In this document: positions 16,019 to 23,562 of the stretch, piece by piece | How positions within the stretch are numbered: position 1 is the stretch's first letter | Layout: each line of letters begins with the position of its first letter | NCBI GenBank assembly: GCA_902826455.1 | Contig: CADEEV010000003.1 | Span: 140,899-184,012 of the forward strand | Origin: an uncultured Acidobacteriota bacterium | GTDB lineage: Bacteria > Acidobacteriota > Vicinamibacteria > Fen-336 | Reading direction: 5' to 3' | DNA: 43,114 bases | Translations under genes and position numbers: made by a program | Notes under the pieces: generated by a model | Told to the model about the DNA's origin: nothing | Database searches by the model: none | Seen by the model: only the letters and a program-made list of their open reading frames with translations

Positions 16019-16038
16019 CTGTCCCACGCCGGGGACAG
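16019..16038. promoter_or_regulatory. Inverted repeat, possible enhancer-binding site for the sigma-54 promoter
   Basis: CTGTCCC-N6-GGGACAG has 7-base perfect arms. Its centre lies about 98 bases upstream of the predicted sigma-54 start, inside the usual -80 to -150 range for enhancer-binding proteins. A related half-site, CTGTCGGGAC, lies just beside it at 15999-16008. It could instead be an operator for lpxB, whose start is about 45 bases to the right. Confidence 0.45.
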
Positions 16039-16069
16039 GACCGGCATGGCCTGGTGTAGGAGCCGGCCC

Positions 16070-16075
16070 TATACT
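16070..16075 (+). promoter_or_regulatory. Possible -10 box for lpxB
   Basis: TATACT ends 7 bases before the TTG start of lpxB, so transcription would begin at or next to the start codon. No good -35 is visible. This matches other near-leaderless candidates in the window. Confidence 0.35.
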
Positions 16076-16082
16076 CCGCAGG

Positions 16083-17228
16083 TTGAGTTCTACGAGCCCT
16101 CCCCGCCTGCTGCTCTCCTGCGGCGAGCCTTCCGGCGACGCGTACGGCGGAGCCCTGGTCGAGGACCTGCGCCGCCTGCACCCCGACCTGGCGGTCACGG
16201 GCCTGGGCGGAGACCGGATGCAGGCGGCGGGCGTCACTCTCGTCGCCCACGTCCGCGACCTGGCCGTGGTCGGGCTGATCGAGGTGGTGAAGCACCTCGG
16301 CGATCTGCGGGCCCTCTTCGCGCGTCTGCTGGCCGAGGTCGATCGCCATCGGCCCGACGTGGCCGTTCTCGTCGACTACCCCGATTTCAACCTGCGGCTC
16401 GCGCGCGAGCTGAAACGGCGCGGCATCCCGGTCGTCTATTACGTCTCGCCCCAGGTCTGGGCCTGGCGGCGCGGCCGGATCCGTACCATCCGCGAGACGG
16501 TGTCGCGCATGCTCGTGCTGTTCCCGTTCGAAGAGACGATCTACAGGGACGCGGGAGTGCCGGTGAGCTTCGTCGGCCATCCGCTCCTCGACCAGGTCGA
16601 GCCCGTGGCGGACCGCGGAGCGTTCCTGCGCGAGATCGGATTCGATCCGGAGCGCCCCGTCCTCGCGATCCTTCCCGGCAGCCGACCGCAGGAAGTCGCC
16701 CACAACCAGCCGCCGCTGGCGCAGGCACTCGCGAGGATCGCGGCGCGCCGTCCGGGCGTGCAGTTCGCCCTCGCCGCGGCGGCGACGCTCGCCGACGACG
16801 CCTTCCGCCCCCTTCTCGCGCAGCCCGGCCTGCGCCTCGTGCGCGGCCGGACGCACGGCGTCATGGCGAGCGCGACCGCGGGGATCGTGGCCTCCGGCAC
16901 CGCGACCGTCGAGGCGGCCATCCAGGGGCTGCCGATGGTCGTCGTCTACCGTGTCTCGCCCCTGACCTACGCGCTCGGACGTCCGCTGATGCGCGTGAGC
17001 CACTTCGCCATGGTGAACCTGATCGCCGGGCGCGAGATCGTGCCGGAGCTGATGCAGGGCGACTTCACGCCGCAACGGACGGCGGACGCGGCGCTCGATC
17101 TGCTCGAGAACGCGAGCCGCCGCGAGGCGATGCGCGGCGAGCTCGCGGCGGTGCGCCGGCAGCTCGGAGAACACGGGGCCTCCGCGCGGGCGGCCGCGAT
17201 CGTCGCCGGCTTCCTCCCGAAGCGATGA
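16083..17228 (+). CDS. lpxB: Lipid-A-disaccharide synthase LpxB
   Basis: LpxB joins UDP-2,3-diacylglucosamine and lipid X to make the lipid A disaccharide at the cytoplasmic face of the inner membrane. The 381-residue length is typical. Family blocks include SCGEPSGDAYGGAL (N-terminal), GLGGDRMQAAG, VVGLIEVVKHL, VLVDYPDFNLRLA, YYVSPQVWAWRRGR, FPFEETIY, FVGHPLLD, ILPGSRPQEV, ASGTATVEAAI and PELMQGDFTP. These establish a Gram-negative cell with lipid A. No ATG is available in frame. TTG at 16083 gives the expected N-terminus but has no real Shine-Dalgarno site. The stop overlaps the next gene (ATGA). The other lpx genes are not in this window. Confidence 0.96.
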   Translation: MSSTSPPRLLLSCGEPSGDAYGGALVEDLRRLHPDLAVTGLGGDRMQAAGVTLVAHVRDLAVVGLIEVVKHLGDLRALFARLLAEVDRHRPDVAVLVDYPDFNLRLARELKRRGIPVVYYVSPQVWAWRRGRIRTIRETVSRMLVLFPFEETIYRDAGVPVSFVGHPLLDQVEPVADRGAFLREIGFDPERPVLAILPGSRPQEVAHNQPPLAQALARIAARRPGVQFALAAAATLADDAFRPLLAQPGLRLVRGRTHGVMASATAGIVASGTATVEAAIQGLPMVVVYRVSPLTYALGRPLMRVSHFAMVNLIAGREIVPELMQGDFTPQRTADAALDLLENASRREAMRGELAAVRRQLGEHGASARAAAIVAGFLPKR

Positions 17229-18049
17229 GCCATCCCCTCGTCGCCTCGCTGGCCGCGATCCTGCCGGAAGACCGGCGTCGCGCGCCGTTCCTGGAGCTGC
17301 TGGAGCGCCGTCTGGAGGCGTTGCGCGCCGTGGCGGAAGGCCGCGGGCCGTGGCCGCATCCGGATCGCTGCCAGCGGGCCCTCGTCCGGCGAGTCCTGCG
17401 TCACGAGACCGGGAGCTGGGACGACGGCGACGAGAACCTGGTCCGCGGTTATCTCGACCGCTGGGCGCCCGCCGGCGCCAACCCCGAGGCGGCCGCGGCA
17501 ACGAGCCTGCTGGCGGCGGCCGACGCCCTGGGCTCGCTCGCCGCCCGTCCCGGAACGCTGTTCTTTCTGCTCTGGGAAATGGAGTCGATGCTGACAAGCC
17601 CGGAGGACATTGCTAGAATCCGTCGCGAATCTGGCACGCAACCGGCCGCACCCCGGAGGTCGCTGATGGCGAAGCGCATCCTTGTGGTCGACGACGACGA
17701 GAACATCCTGAACCTCGAGCGCACGATCCTCGAGCAGAAGGGCTTCGACGTGACCGGGGCTGCGGGCGGAGCGGAGGCTCTCACGCTTCTCGCCGCCAAG
17801 ACGTTCGACCTCGTGCTGCTCGACGTCATGATGCCGGAGATCGACGGCTTCACGGTGTGCCGGAAGATCAAGGAAGATCCGCGGCTGAGGGACATCCCCG
17901 TCATCTTCCTGACCGCCAAGGGCGGCGGGGAAGCCCTCGCCGAGGGCTTCGAGTCCGGCGCGGTGATGTACATCAACAAGCCCTTCACCGCCAACAAGCG
18001 GCTCACGAGCGTGAACACGATGCTGGAGTCCGGCACCAACCTCGCCTAG
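17225..18049 (+). CDS. Unknown N-terminal domain in frame with a response-regulator receiver domain
   Basis: One uninterrupted frame of 274 codons starts at an ATG overlapping the lpxB stop (ATGA). Residues 1-147 are a helical, Arg/Ala/Leu-rich domain I do not recognise. Residues 148-274 are a complete CheY-like receiver beginning MAKRILVVDDDEN, with acidic D9/D10, phosphoacceptor D53 (LLDVMMPEIDG), T83 and K105 (receiver numbering), and no output domain. The receiver has its own ATG at 17666 with GGAGG 6 bases upstream, plus a near-consensus promoter at 17591-17619. A separate 127-residue receiver could therefore be made alone, with the long form made from lpxB-coupled translation. Third-position GC is high throughout, so the N-terminal part looks like real coding sequence. 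The partner kinase is unknown. Confidence 0.8.
   Translation: MSHPLVASLAAILPEDRRRAPFLELLERRLEALRAVAEGRGPWPHPDRCQRALVRRVLRHETGSWDDGDENLVRGYLDRWAPAGANPEAAAATSLLAAADALGSLAARPGTLFFLLWEMESMLTSPEDIARIRRESGTQPAAPRRSLMAKRILVVDDDENILNLERTILEQKGFDVTGAAGGAEALTLLAAKTFDLVLLDVMMPEIDGFTVCRKIKEDPRLRDIPVIFLTAKGGGEALAEGFESGAVMYINKPFTANKRLTSVNTMLESGTNLA
17591..17619 (+). promoter_or_regulatory. Internal sigma-70-type promoter for the receiver domain
   Basis: CTGACA (17591-17596), a 17-base spacer and TAGAAT (17614-17619) with an upstream TG (extended -10, TGCTAGAAT) form the best housekeeping-type promoter in the window. It lies inside the coding region for the N-terminal domain and 46 bases before the receiver ATG at 17666, which has a GGAGG site. 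Confidence 0.6.
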
Positions 18050-18068
18050 CCGTTGCCGGGGCGACCCC

Positions 18069-18776
18069 TCAGGGACACAGGACGCCGCGAAGCACCCGGC
18101 CCCAGGCGGGCGCCAGCGTGGCCTTCAGCAGCCAGTCGGCAGCGATGAGCGCTGCAGGGGCGAGCCAGTAGGCCCGCGGCACACCGTTGCGGGCGTAGGG
18201 GCCCGGCCGGACCCGCCTCAGGAGCGGCTCCGCCAGCACGGCGCCGAGGATGCAGAAGGCGGCCACGCGGCTCAAGGCCCACGGCTGCCACCCGAACGCG
18301 AGCACGGTCGCCGTGGGCACCCCGGCCCGCGCCAGGGACGCGACGTAGTACGCCATGTAGTTCATCAGCACGGCGCCGAACAGGATCGAGAGGGCGCTCG
18401 CCGTCAGCAGGCTCAAGACCACGAAGGCGCCGAGGTGGAGCAGGTGTTGCGGCAGGAACAGCCGCCAGTTGCCTTCCCGGCCCACGCCCGTGCAGATCCA
18501 GGCGAACATCTCCTCGCGGTAGCCGGGGCCGTTCAGCACCGCGCGGCTCGGATCCTGCGGCCAGAGGGCGAACGAGACAGTGCCGCACACCGCGAGGGTG
18601 GCGGCCCAGGCCAACACCGTGACGACCGCGCCGCGGCGATCGCCCGAGCGGAGCCGTTCCACCATGGCGAGATAGACCGGCAGGGTGTTGAGCGCGGGCA
18701 GCAGCCAGGGGTTCCCCACCGCGAGGCCGAGCGGATAGGACACGGCGGTGGCGGCCAGCACGGCGGCGAGACGCAC
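18069..18776 (-). CDS. Unknown multi-spanning membrane protein
   Basis: This 235-residue hydrophobic protein has about six predicted membrane segments (near residues 1-20, 22-37, 52-72, 112-145, 168-185 and 205-220). I do not recognise a family or catalytic motif. The start is GTG at 18776, placed 5 bases after the stop of the amidohydrolase gene on the same strand, so the two are likely translated from one mRNA. The C-terminus converges with the receiver gene; a small GGGG-CGA-CCCC hairpin lies in the 19-base gap. Confidence 0.7.
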   Translation of the reverse strand: MRLAAVLAATAVSYPLGLAVGNPWLLPALNTLPVYLAMVERLRSGDRRGAVVTVLAWAATLAVCGTVSFALWPQDPSRAVLNGPGYREEMFAWICTGVGREGNWRLFLPQHLLHLGAFVVLSLLTASALSILFGAVLMNYMAYYVASLARAGVPTATVLAFGWQPWALSRVAAFCILGAVLAEPLLRRVRPGPYARNGVPRAYWLAPAALIAADWLLKATLAPAWGRVLRGVLCP

Positions 18777-18781
18777 GCGGC

Positions 18782-20053
18782 CTAGCGGCTCTCGCTCTTC
18801 TCGACGGCGCCACCCTTCATCACGAAGGAGACGTGCTCCAGGGCCTTCACGTCCGCCAGCGGATCCTTCGCGACGGCGATCAGGTCGGCCAGCTTGCCGG
18901 GCTCGAGGGTGCCGACCTTGTCCTGCAACCCCAGGGCCTCGGCGCCGACCCTCGTGGCGGCCTGGATCGCCTGCATCGGCGTCATGCCGTACTGGACCAT
19001 GTACGCGAACTGCCTCGCGTTGTCGCCGTGGGGGTAGACGCCGGCGTCGGTGCCGAACGCCATCTTCGCCCCGGCCTTCCAGGCCCTCTGGAAGCTCTCG
19101 CGCTGCAGGCGGCCGATGGCGCGCTCCTTCTCGAGGGACTCGGGCAGGAACCCGGCCTTCTCGCCTTCGCTCAGGATGTAGTCGTCGTTGTAGATGTCCA
19201 TGACGAGGAACGTGCCCTTCTCCTTCGCGAGACGGATGCCCTCGTCGTCGATCAGGCTCACGTGCTCGATCGTGTCGATGCCGGACTGGATCGCCTCCTT
19301 GATCGAGAGCGTGCCATGGGCGTGGGCGGCGACCCTCTTGCCCTGGCGATGCGCCTCCGCTGCGATCGCGGTCATCTCCTCGATCGTGTACTGGGGTGCG
19401 CCCACGGCGTCGCCCTTCGAGAGCACGCCGCCGCTCGCGCAGATCTTGATGAGGTCGGCTCCGAACTTGAAGTTGCGCCGCACCGCGGCGCGCGCGGCCT
19501 CGGGGCCGTCGGCGACGCCCTCGGCCGGCGTCCCCTGGGCCTCGAAGGGCAGCATGTTGTTGTCGCAGTGACCACCCGTGATGCCCAGGGCCGGCCCCGA
19601 CACGAGCATGCGTGGGCCGGGCAGGCCGCCCTCGTTGATCGTGTCGCGCAGCGCCACGTCGGAGAAGCCGTCGGCGCCGACGTTGCGCACGGTCGTGAAG
19701 CCGGCCTGCAGGGTCAGGCGCGCGTTGACCGCGCCGTCGAGGGTCGACTTGGGGAGGGAGATGCCGAGGGCGCGATAGCCGTGCATGTCGGCGCGGCCCG
19801 TCAGGTGCACGTGGGCGTCGATCAGCCCCGGGAGCAGCGTGGCGCCGCCCAGGTCGATGACGCGGGCCCCGGCGGGAATCGCGAGGCCGGCTCCCACGGC
19901 CCGGATCGTCTCGCCTTCGACGAGGACCACGGCGTTCTGGAGCGGCGCGCCGCCCTTGCCATCGATGAGACGAGCCGCCTTGACCGCGACCAGCGCGGCC
20001 TTCGGCGGCTCGGGAGCGGCAGCGAGAAGCAGGGCGACGAGCGGCAGCACCAT
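18782..20053 (-). CDS. Secreted metal-dependent amidohydrolase (imidazolonepropionase/prolidase-like)
   Basis: This 423-residue amidohydrolase-superfamily protein starts with a short hydrophobic leader (MVLPLVALLLAAAPEPP), so it is probably exported. Metal-site blocks are complete: LPGLIDAHVHL (HxH), a lysine in GADLIKICASGG (bridging Lys), RVAAHAHG, IDTIEHVS and MAFGTDAG. The C-terminal EPGKLADLIAV block is typical of the family. Relatives include Xaa-Pro dipeptidases, imidazolonepropionase-like enzymes and carboxypeptidases acting on N-acyl or Xaa-Pro substrates; the substrate cannot be read from the sequence. The ATG follows AGGAGGG by 3 bases. It lies 40 bases after the glyoxalase-like gene and is followed closely by the small membrane protein. 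Confidence 0.88.
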   Translation of the reverse strand: MVLPLVALLLAAAPEPPKAALVAVKAARLIDGKGGAPLQNAVVLVEGETIRAVGAGLAIPAGARVIDLGGATLLPGLIDAHVHLTGRADMHGYRALGISLPKSTLDGAVNARLTLQAGFTTVRNVGADGFSDVALRDTINEGGLPGPRMLVSGPALGITGGHCDNNMLPFEAQGTPAEGVADGPEAARAAVRRNFKFGADLIKICASGGVLSKGDAVGAPQYTIEEMTAIAAEAHRQGKRVAAHAHGTLSIKEAIQSGIDTIEHVSLIDDEGIRLAKEKGTFLVMDIYNDDYILSEGEKAGFLPESLEKERAIGRLQRESFQRAWKAGAKMAFGTDAGVYPHGDNARQFAYMVQYGMTPMQAIQAATRVGAEALGLQDKVGTLEPGKLADLIAVAKDPLADVKALEHVSFVMKGGAVEKSESR

Positions 20054-20092
20054 GGACCCTCCTGGGGGAAGGCCGCTAGTCTAACTCCGCCG

Positions 20093-21067
20093 CTAGCGTC
20101 GGCGGCGCGCCGCTTTCTTCTTCGCCGCCTTCCTCGCGGCCTTGCGGACGGGCTTCTTCTTCGCGGCCTTGCGTCGGGGCGCCGCGCGCTTCTTCGTCGC
20201 CGGCTTCCTTGCGGCCTTCTTCGGGGCGGCCTTCTTCCTGGGAGCCGGCTTCTTCTTCGCGACGGCCTTCTTCGGCGCCGCGGGCCTGGCCGCTGCGGCC
20301 TTGGAATGCAGCGCGAACATCCCGCCCTGCGGGTCGAGCGCCATCACGATCGAATCCCCGCCGGGAACTTCCATCGGCCCGTTCACGACCGTGCCGCCGG
20401 CGGCCTTGATCGTCTTCGCGGAGGCTTTCACGTCGGCCACCATGGCGTAAGGCAGCCAGGACGGAGGCCCGGCCATTTCCTTCGGTTTGAGGTAGATCCC
20501 GCCCAGGGGCGCGTCGGCCCTGCGGCCGAACATCTGATAGACACCCAGCGGCCCCATGTCCATGGCGCTCGTCTTCACCCAGCCGAAGAGCGCGGTGTAG
20601 AACTTCCAGGCGGCCGCGGGATCGGTCGTGGCGAGCTCGTGCCACGAGAACGTGCCCGGCTGCGCCTCCGCTTCCGGATCCGGGTCCTGCGCCGGCTGAT
20701 AGAGGGCGAAGTAGGCGCCCTGGGGATCCTCGAGGACCACGATGCGGCCGACCGACGGGATGTTCATCGGCCCCATGTGCGTCTTCGCGCCCAGGCCGGT
20801 CGCCTTCGCGTGGACGGCCTCCAGGTTCGGCGTGCCCACGTACGACAGCCAGTGGGGCGGGACGCCGGCGTTGCGCACCTCGTCCGGGAGCATCATCACG
20901 CCGCCGACAGGCGCGCCGCCCTTGCGCGTCCAGAGCTCGTAGCGCTGGTCCGGATTGGGAAAGGCCTCGCTGCCCCAGCCCACGACCTTCCTGTAGAAGG
21001 CCTGCGCTTCGTCGAAATCGCTCGCGAGGTACTCGTACCAGAGAAAGCGACCCAGGAAATCGGCCAT
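20093..21067 (-). CDS. Double VOC (glyoxalase-like) protein with histone H1-like tail
   Basis: This 324-residue protein has two vicinal-oxygen-chelate domains (about 6-122 and 138-253). Each begins with a WYEYLASDFDEAQAFY / WHELATTDPAAAWKFY block and ends in DPQGAYFAL / DPQGGMFAL. This tandem design is common in proteins loosely annotated as glyoxalase or antibiotic-resistance-like; the true substrate is usually unknown. Residues about 258-324 form a strongly basic Lys/Ala/Pro/Arg tail (AAPKKAVAKKKPAPRKKAA and similar units), like bacterial histone H1-type tails that bind DNA or RNA. I have not met this combination on a VOC protein, so the tail may tether it to nucleic acid. The ATG has GGAGGA 4 bases upstream. 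Confidence 0.88.
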   Translation of the reverse strand: MADFLGRFLWYEYLASDFDEAQAFYRKVVGWGSEAFPNPDQRYELWTRKGGAPVGGVMMLPDEVRNAGVPPHWLSYVGTPNLEAVHAKATGLGAKTHMGPMNIPSVGRIVVLEDPQGAYFALYQPAQDPDPEAEAQPGTFSWHELATTDPAAAWKFYTALFGWVKTSAMDMGPLGVYQMFGRRADAPLGGIYLKPKEMAGPPSWLPYAMVADVKASAKTIKAAGGTVVNGPMEVPGGDSIVMALDPQGGMFALHSKAAAARPAAPKKAVAKKKPAPRKKAAPKKAARKPATKKRAAPRRKAAKKKPVRKAARKAAKKKAARRRR

Positions 21068-21130
21068 GAATTCCTCCCGAAGTGTCCCTCCTACATGATG
21101 TCAGGAAGGCGGCCGGCTCGCGAAGAAAAA

Positions 21131-23560
21131 TTAGCGCGTCGTGATGGCGTGGGGCAGCGGCGGATCGAAGCGCCCGTTCCCGTCGACGTCGACGAAGACC
21201 GGGTTCGTCAGGGCGTACGGAGCGATGCCTTCGTCCGGGCTCGCCTGCACGACCGGGAACAGCCGGCCCTGCCCGGAGGCCTGGACCGCCAGGAACGCAT
21301 CGCGAGGGAGCTCGAGATCGAGGGTCGCGCGCAGGTGGCGGGCCGGCGTCGACTCGAGCAGGACCGCGTCGAGGAGCCGTTCCTCACCGTTCACGAACAG
21401 GCGGATCTGGTCGACGCGGGCCCACTCGGGGCTCCGCACGTCGATCGCGATCGAGACGCGGCCGTCCCGGGCGGTCAGGGTATCGCCGGGGCCGGCGGTG
21501 CCATCGACCGTGAAGGCCACGACGGGACCGTTGCTCGCGTAGGAGCGGCCGCGGCGCATCGCTTCGACGAGGGCCTTCTCGTCGAAGGCGGCGCCCTTCG
21601 GGCCGTCGTAGCGGACGTAGGTGCGTGAGTAGCCGGGCTCGTCGCGATCGATCTCGTGGCTGTCCGACGAGCCGACGAGGGGCCGGAAGAAGCCGCGCCG
21701 CAGCAGGTTCAGCCAGTCCCGCTTCGCCTTGACGTTCTGCTCGGCCTCGAGGCGCGGGCCGTTCACGACCTCGAGCACGTCGAAGGACAGATCGAAGCCG
21801 GGGCGCGCCGAGCCCGCGTCGGTCGCGTCGAGACCGTGCCACGTCAGGTAGTCGTACTCCGTGCCGCGGGGGTGGTTGGACTGGATCAGGACGCCGGGGT
21901 CCCTCTCGCGGCTCCGCCGGAACAGCCCCGCGATGTCGGTCGAGCGCGAGCTGAGGGCGCCGCCGTTGGGCTTCGTGTCGTCGACCCTCATGGGATACGC
22001 GTTGAAGTCGAGCCGGTCGGGCACCGTGACCTCGGCGCCGACGATCACCCCGAGCTCCGACGCGAGGCCGAGCCGGGTCACCGTGGGCGTCCAGTCGTAG
22101 GGGTGGTTGTGCTCCGTCGCCACCGCGATGTCGATGCCCTCGGCGACGAGGGCGCGCACCTTCTCGGCCACGTCCACCGACCCGTCCGAGACGAGCGTGT
22201 GCAGGTGAGGGTCGACCGCGACCCACCCCGGAGTCGCGACCACCGCGTCGACCTGGAGCGCGACGTCCTGTCGGCTGCCCGCGCTCACGTCGACCGCGAC
22301 CGAGTCGAGAGACTGGCGAGGGCCTCGCGAGCCGTTGACCAGGTAGCGGCCCGGCGGGAGCGCCACGTCCAGGCCGTCGCCCCCGGGGAACACGGAGTTC
22401 TTGAAGGACTCCCAATAGCGCGCACCCTGGACCGGATCCACGGTTCGGAAGAACGGCGACGGCGTCCCGTCGAGTCCGAGGAACGTGACCTTGCCGGGCA
22501 CGGGCCGGCCCTCTCGATCGCGCAGCCGTACGCGCACGTGGCCCTGCGGCGGATCGACGAGGGACACGCGAGCCGGCGCGGCGCCGCCGATCGTGAGCGG
22601 ACGCTCGACGACCGCGGGGAAGAAGTTCGCGCGCGCCGTGTAGCTGCCCGCGGGCAGCGCGAGCTCCACGCTGCCGGAGCCCGCGAGGAAGGAGCGGAAG
22701 TAGATGGCACCGCTCGCGGTCTCGCGCACGATCAGCTCGGCCGGCCCGGAACCCTCGCTCGCGAGGTCGACGGTCGCGGGCGCCGTGGCCTGACCCAGCG
22801 CGGCGTAGACCTGCCTCAGCAGCTCCGCCGGCTGCGCGGCCGTCAGCAGGACGTAGCGGATCGTGTGGGCCTGGCCGGGTCGCAGGGTCACGGGAGCGGG
22901 CGGCTCGAGGGTCAGCGAGCCGTCCCAGATGGCCGGCAGCCTCGGCTCGGGACGGCGTGGGTTCCCGTCGAGCCACGCGAGGTAGTGGCCGGGCCGCGGG
23001 TAGACGCGGAACGCCTGGGTCTCGTGGCCCGCCACGTCCGACGGACTCCAGTCGTACATCTGGTGGGGATCGAAGAAGAGCGCGAACACGAGATCGACGA
23101 GAGGTCGTGGCCCCGCGTTGGTCAGGGTGGACACGAGCTCGACCCGCCCGTGCCCGGCGTCGAAGGCGTAGCGCGTGACGACGTCGGCGCGGTCCCCGTT
23201 CGCTCCGACCCAGGCGGCCCGGGCTTCGACCGAGGCATCGGCCGTGGTCACGGCCTCGTACCGGAGGTGGACCGTCGTGTCGTCGACACGGATGTAGGGC
23301 GAGCCCGCCGCGAGCCGCTCGCCGGAAGCCGGCAGGCCCGCGGGCCGGAAACGCAGGAGGCTGCCGCGCAGGTCCGCCGTCGGAAAGCTGTAGAAGCACT
23401 CGTCGTCCCGGGAGCTCGAGCCGAGCACCAGCTCGAAAGGCGACGCGGCGAGCCGCCGGTCGCCCGCGACGCACCCGGCGCACTCCCGAGCCTCGGCCTC
23501 GGTCAGCGAGTGGCCGTCCGCCGCGGCGAGCAGGAGCGCGAGCGCCGGGAGCGCCAGCAC
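21131..23560 (-). CDS. Secreted CehA/McbA-type PHP metallohydrolase
   Basis: This exported 809-residue protein starts at GTG 23560, two bases after the kinase stop, which yields a clean signal peptide (MLALPALALLLAAADG). Residues about 20-440 are beta-rich modules of unknown role. Residues about 445-700 form a PHP-type catalytic domain: VDPHLHTLVSDGS (HxH), TEHNHPYD, QSNHPRG and VGSSDSHE hold the expected metal-binding His/Asp residues. The end reads VFVDVDGNGRFDPPLP. The family includes the carbaryl hydrolase CehA and McbA, but most members have unknown substrates, so a phosphoesterase or amidase activity is only possible. It is the last gene of the leftward operon that begins at the acyl-CoA dehydrogenase. 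Confidence 0.85.
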   Translation of the reverse strand: MLALPALALLLAAADGHSLTEAEARECAGCVAGDRRLAASPFELVLGSSSRDDECFYSFPTADLRGSLLRFRPAGLPASGERLAAGSPYIRVDDTTVHLRYEAVTTADASVEARAAWVGANGDRADVVTRYAFDAGHGRVELVSTLTNAGPRPLVDLVFALFFDPHQMYDWSPSDVAGHETQAFRVYPRPGHYLAWLDGNPRRPEPRLPAIWDGSLTLEPPAPVTLRPGQAHTIRYVLLTAAQPAELLRQVYAALGQATAPATVDLASEGSGPAELIVRETASGAIYFRSFLAGSGSVELALPAGSYTARANFFPAVVERPLTIGGAAPARVSLVDPPQGHVRVRLRDREGRPVPGKVTFLGLDGTPSPFFRTVDPVQGARYWESFKNSVFPGGDGLDVALPPGRYLVNGSRGPRQSLDSVAVDVSAGSRQDVALQVDAVVATPGWVAVDPHLHTLVSDGSVDVAEKVRALVAEGIDIAVATEHNHPYDWTPTVTRLGLASELGVIVGAEVTVPDRLDFNAYPMRVDDTKPNGGALSSRSTDIAGLFRRSRERDPGVLIQSNHPRGTEYDYLTWHGLDATDAGSARPGFDLSFDVLEVVNGPRLEAEQNVKAKRDWLNLLRRGFFRPLVGSSDSHEIDRDEPGYSRTYVRYDGPKGAAFDEKALVEAMRRGRSYASNGPVVAFTVDGTAGPGDTLTARDGRVSIAIDVRSPEWARVDQIRLFVNGEERLLDAVLLESTPARHLRATLDLELPRDAFLAVQASGQGRLFPVVQASPDEGIAPYALTNPVFVDVDGNGRFDPPLPHAITTR

Positions 23561-23562
23561 GG

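Noticed and set aside
18057-18067. GGGG-CGA-CCCC hairpin as a terminator between the receiver gene and the membrane protein
   Set aside because: The stem is four pairs with no T-tract, too weak to call as a terminator feature.
21384-23483. A 699-codon frame on the same strand as the CehA-type gene in another frame
   Set aside because: It is Arg-rich without motifs, whereas the gene at 21131-23560 has a signal peptide and complete PHP motifs.
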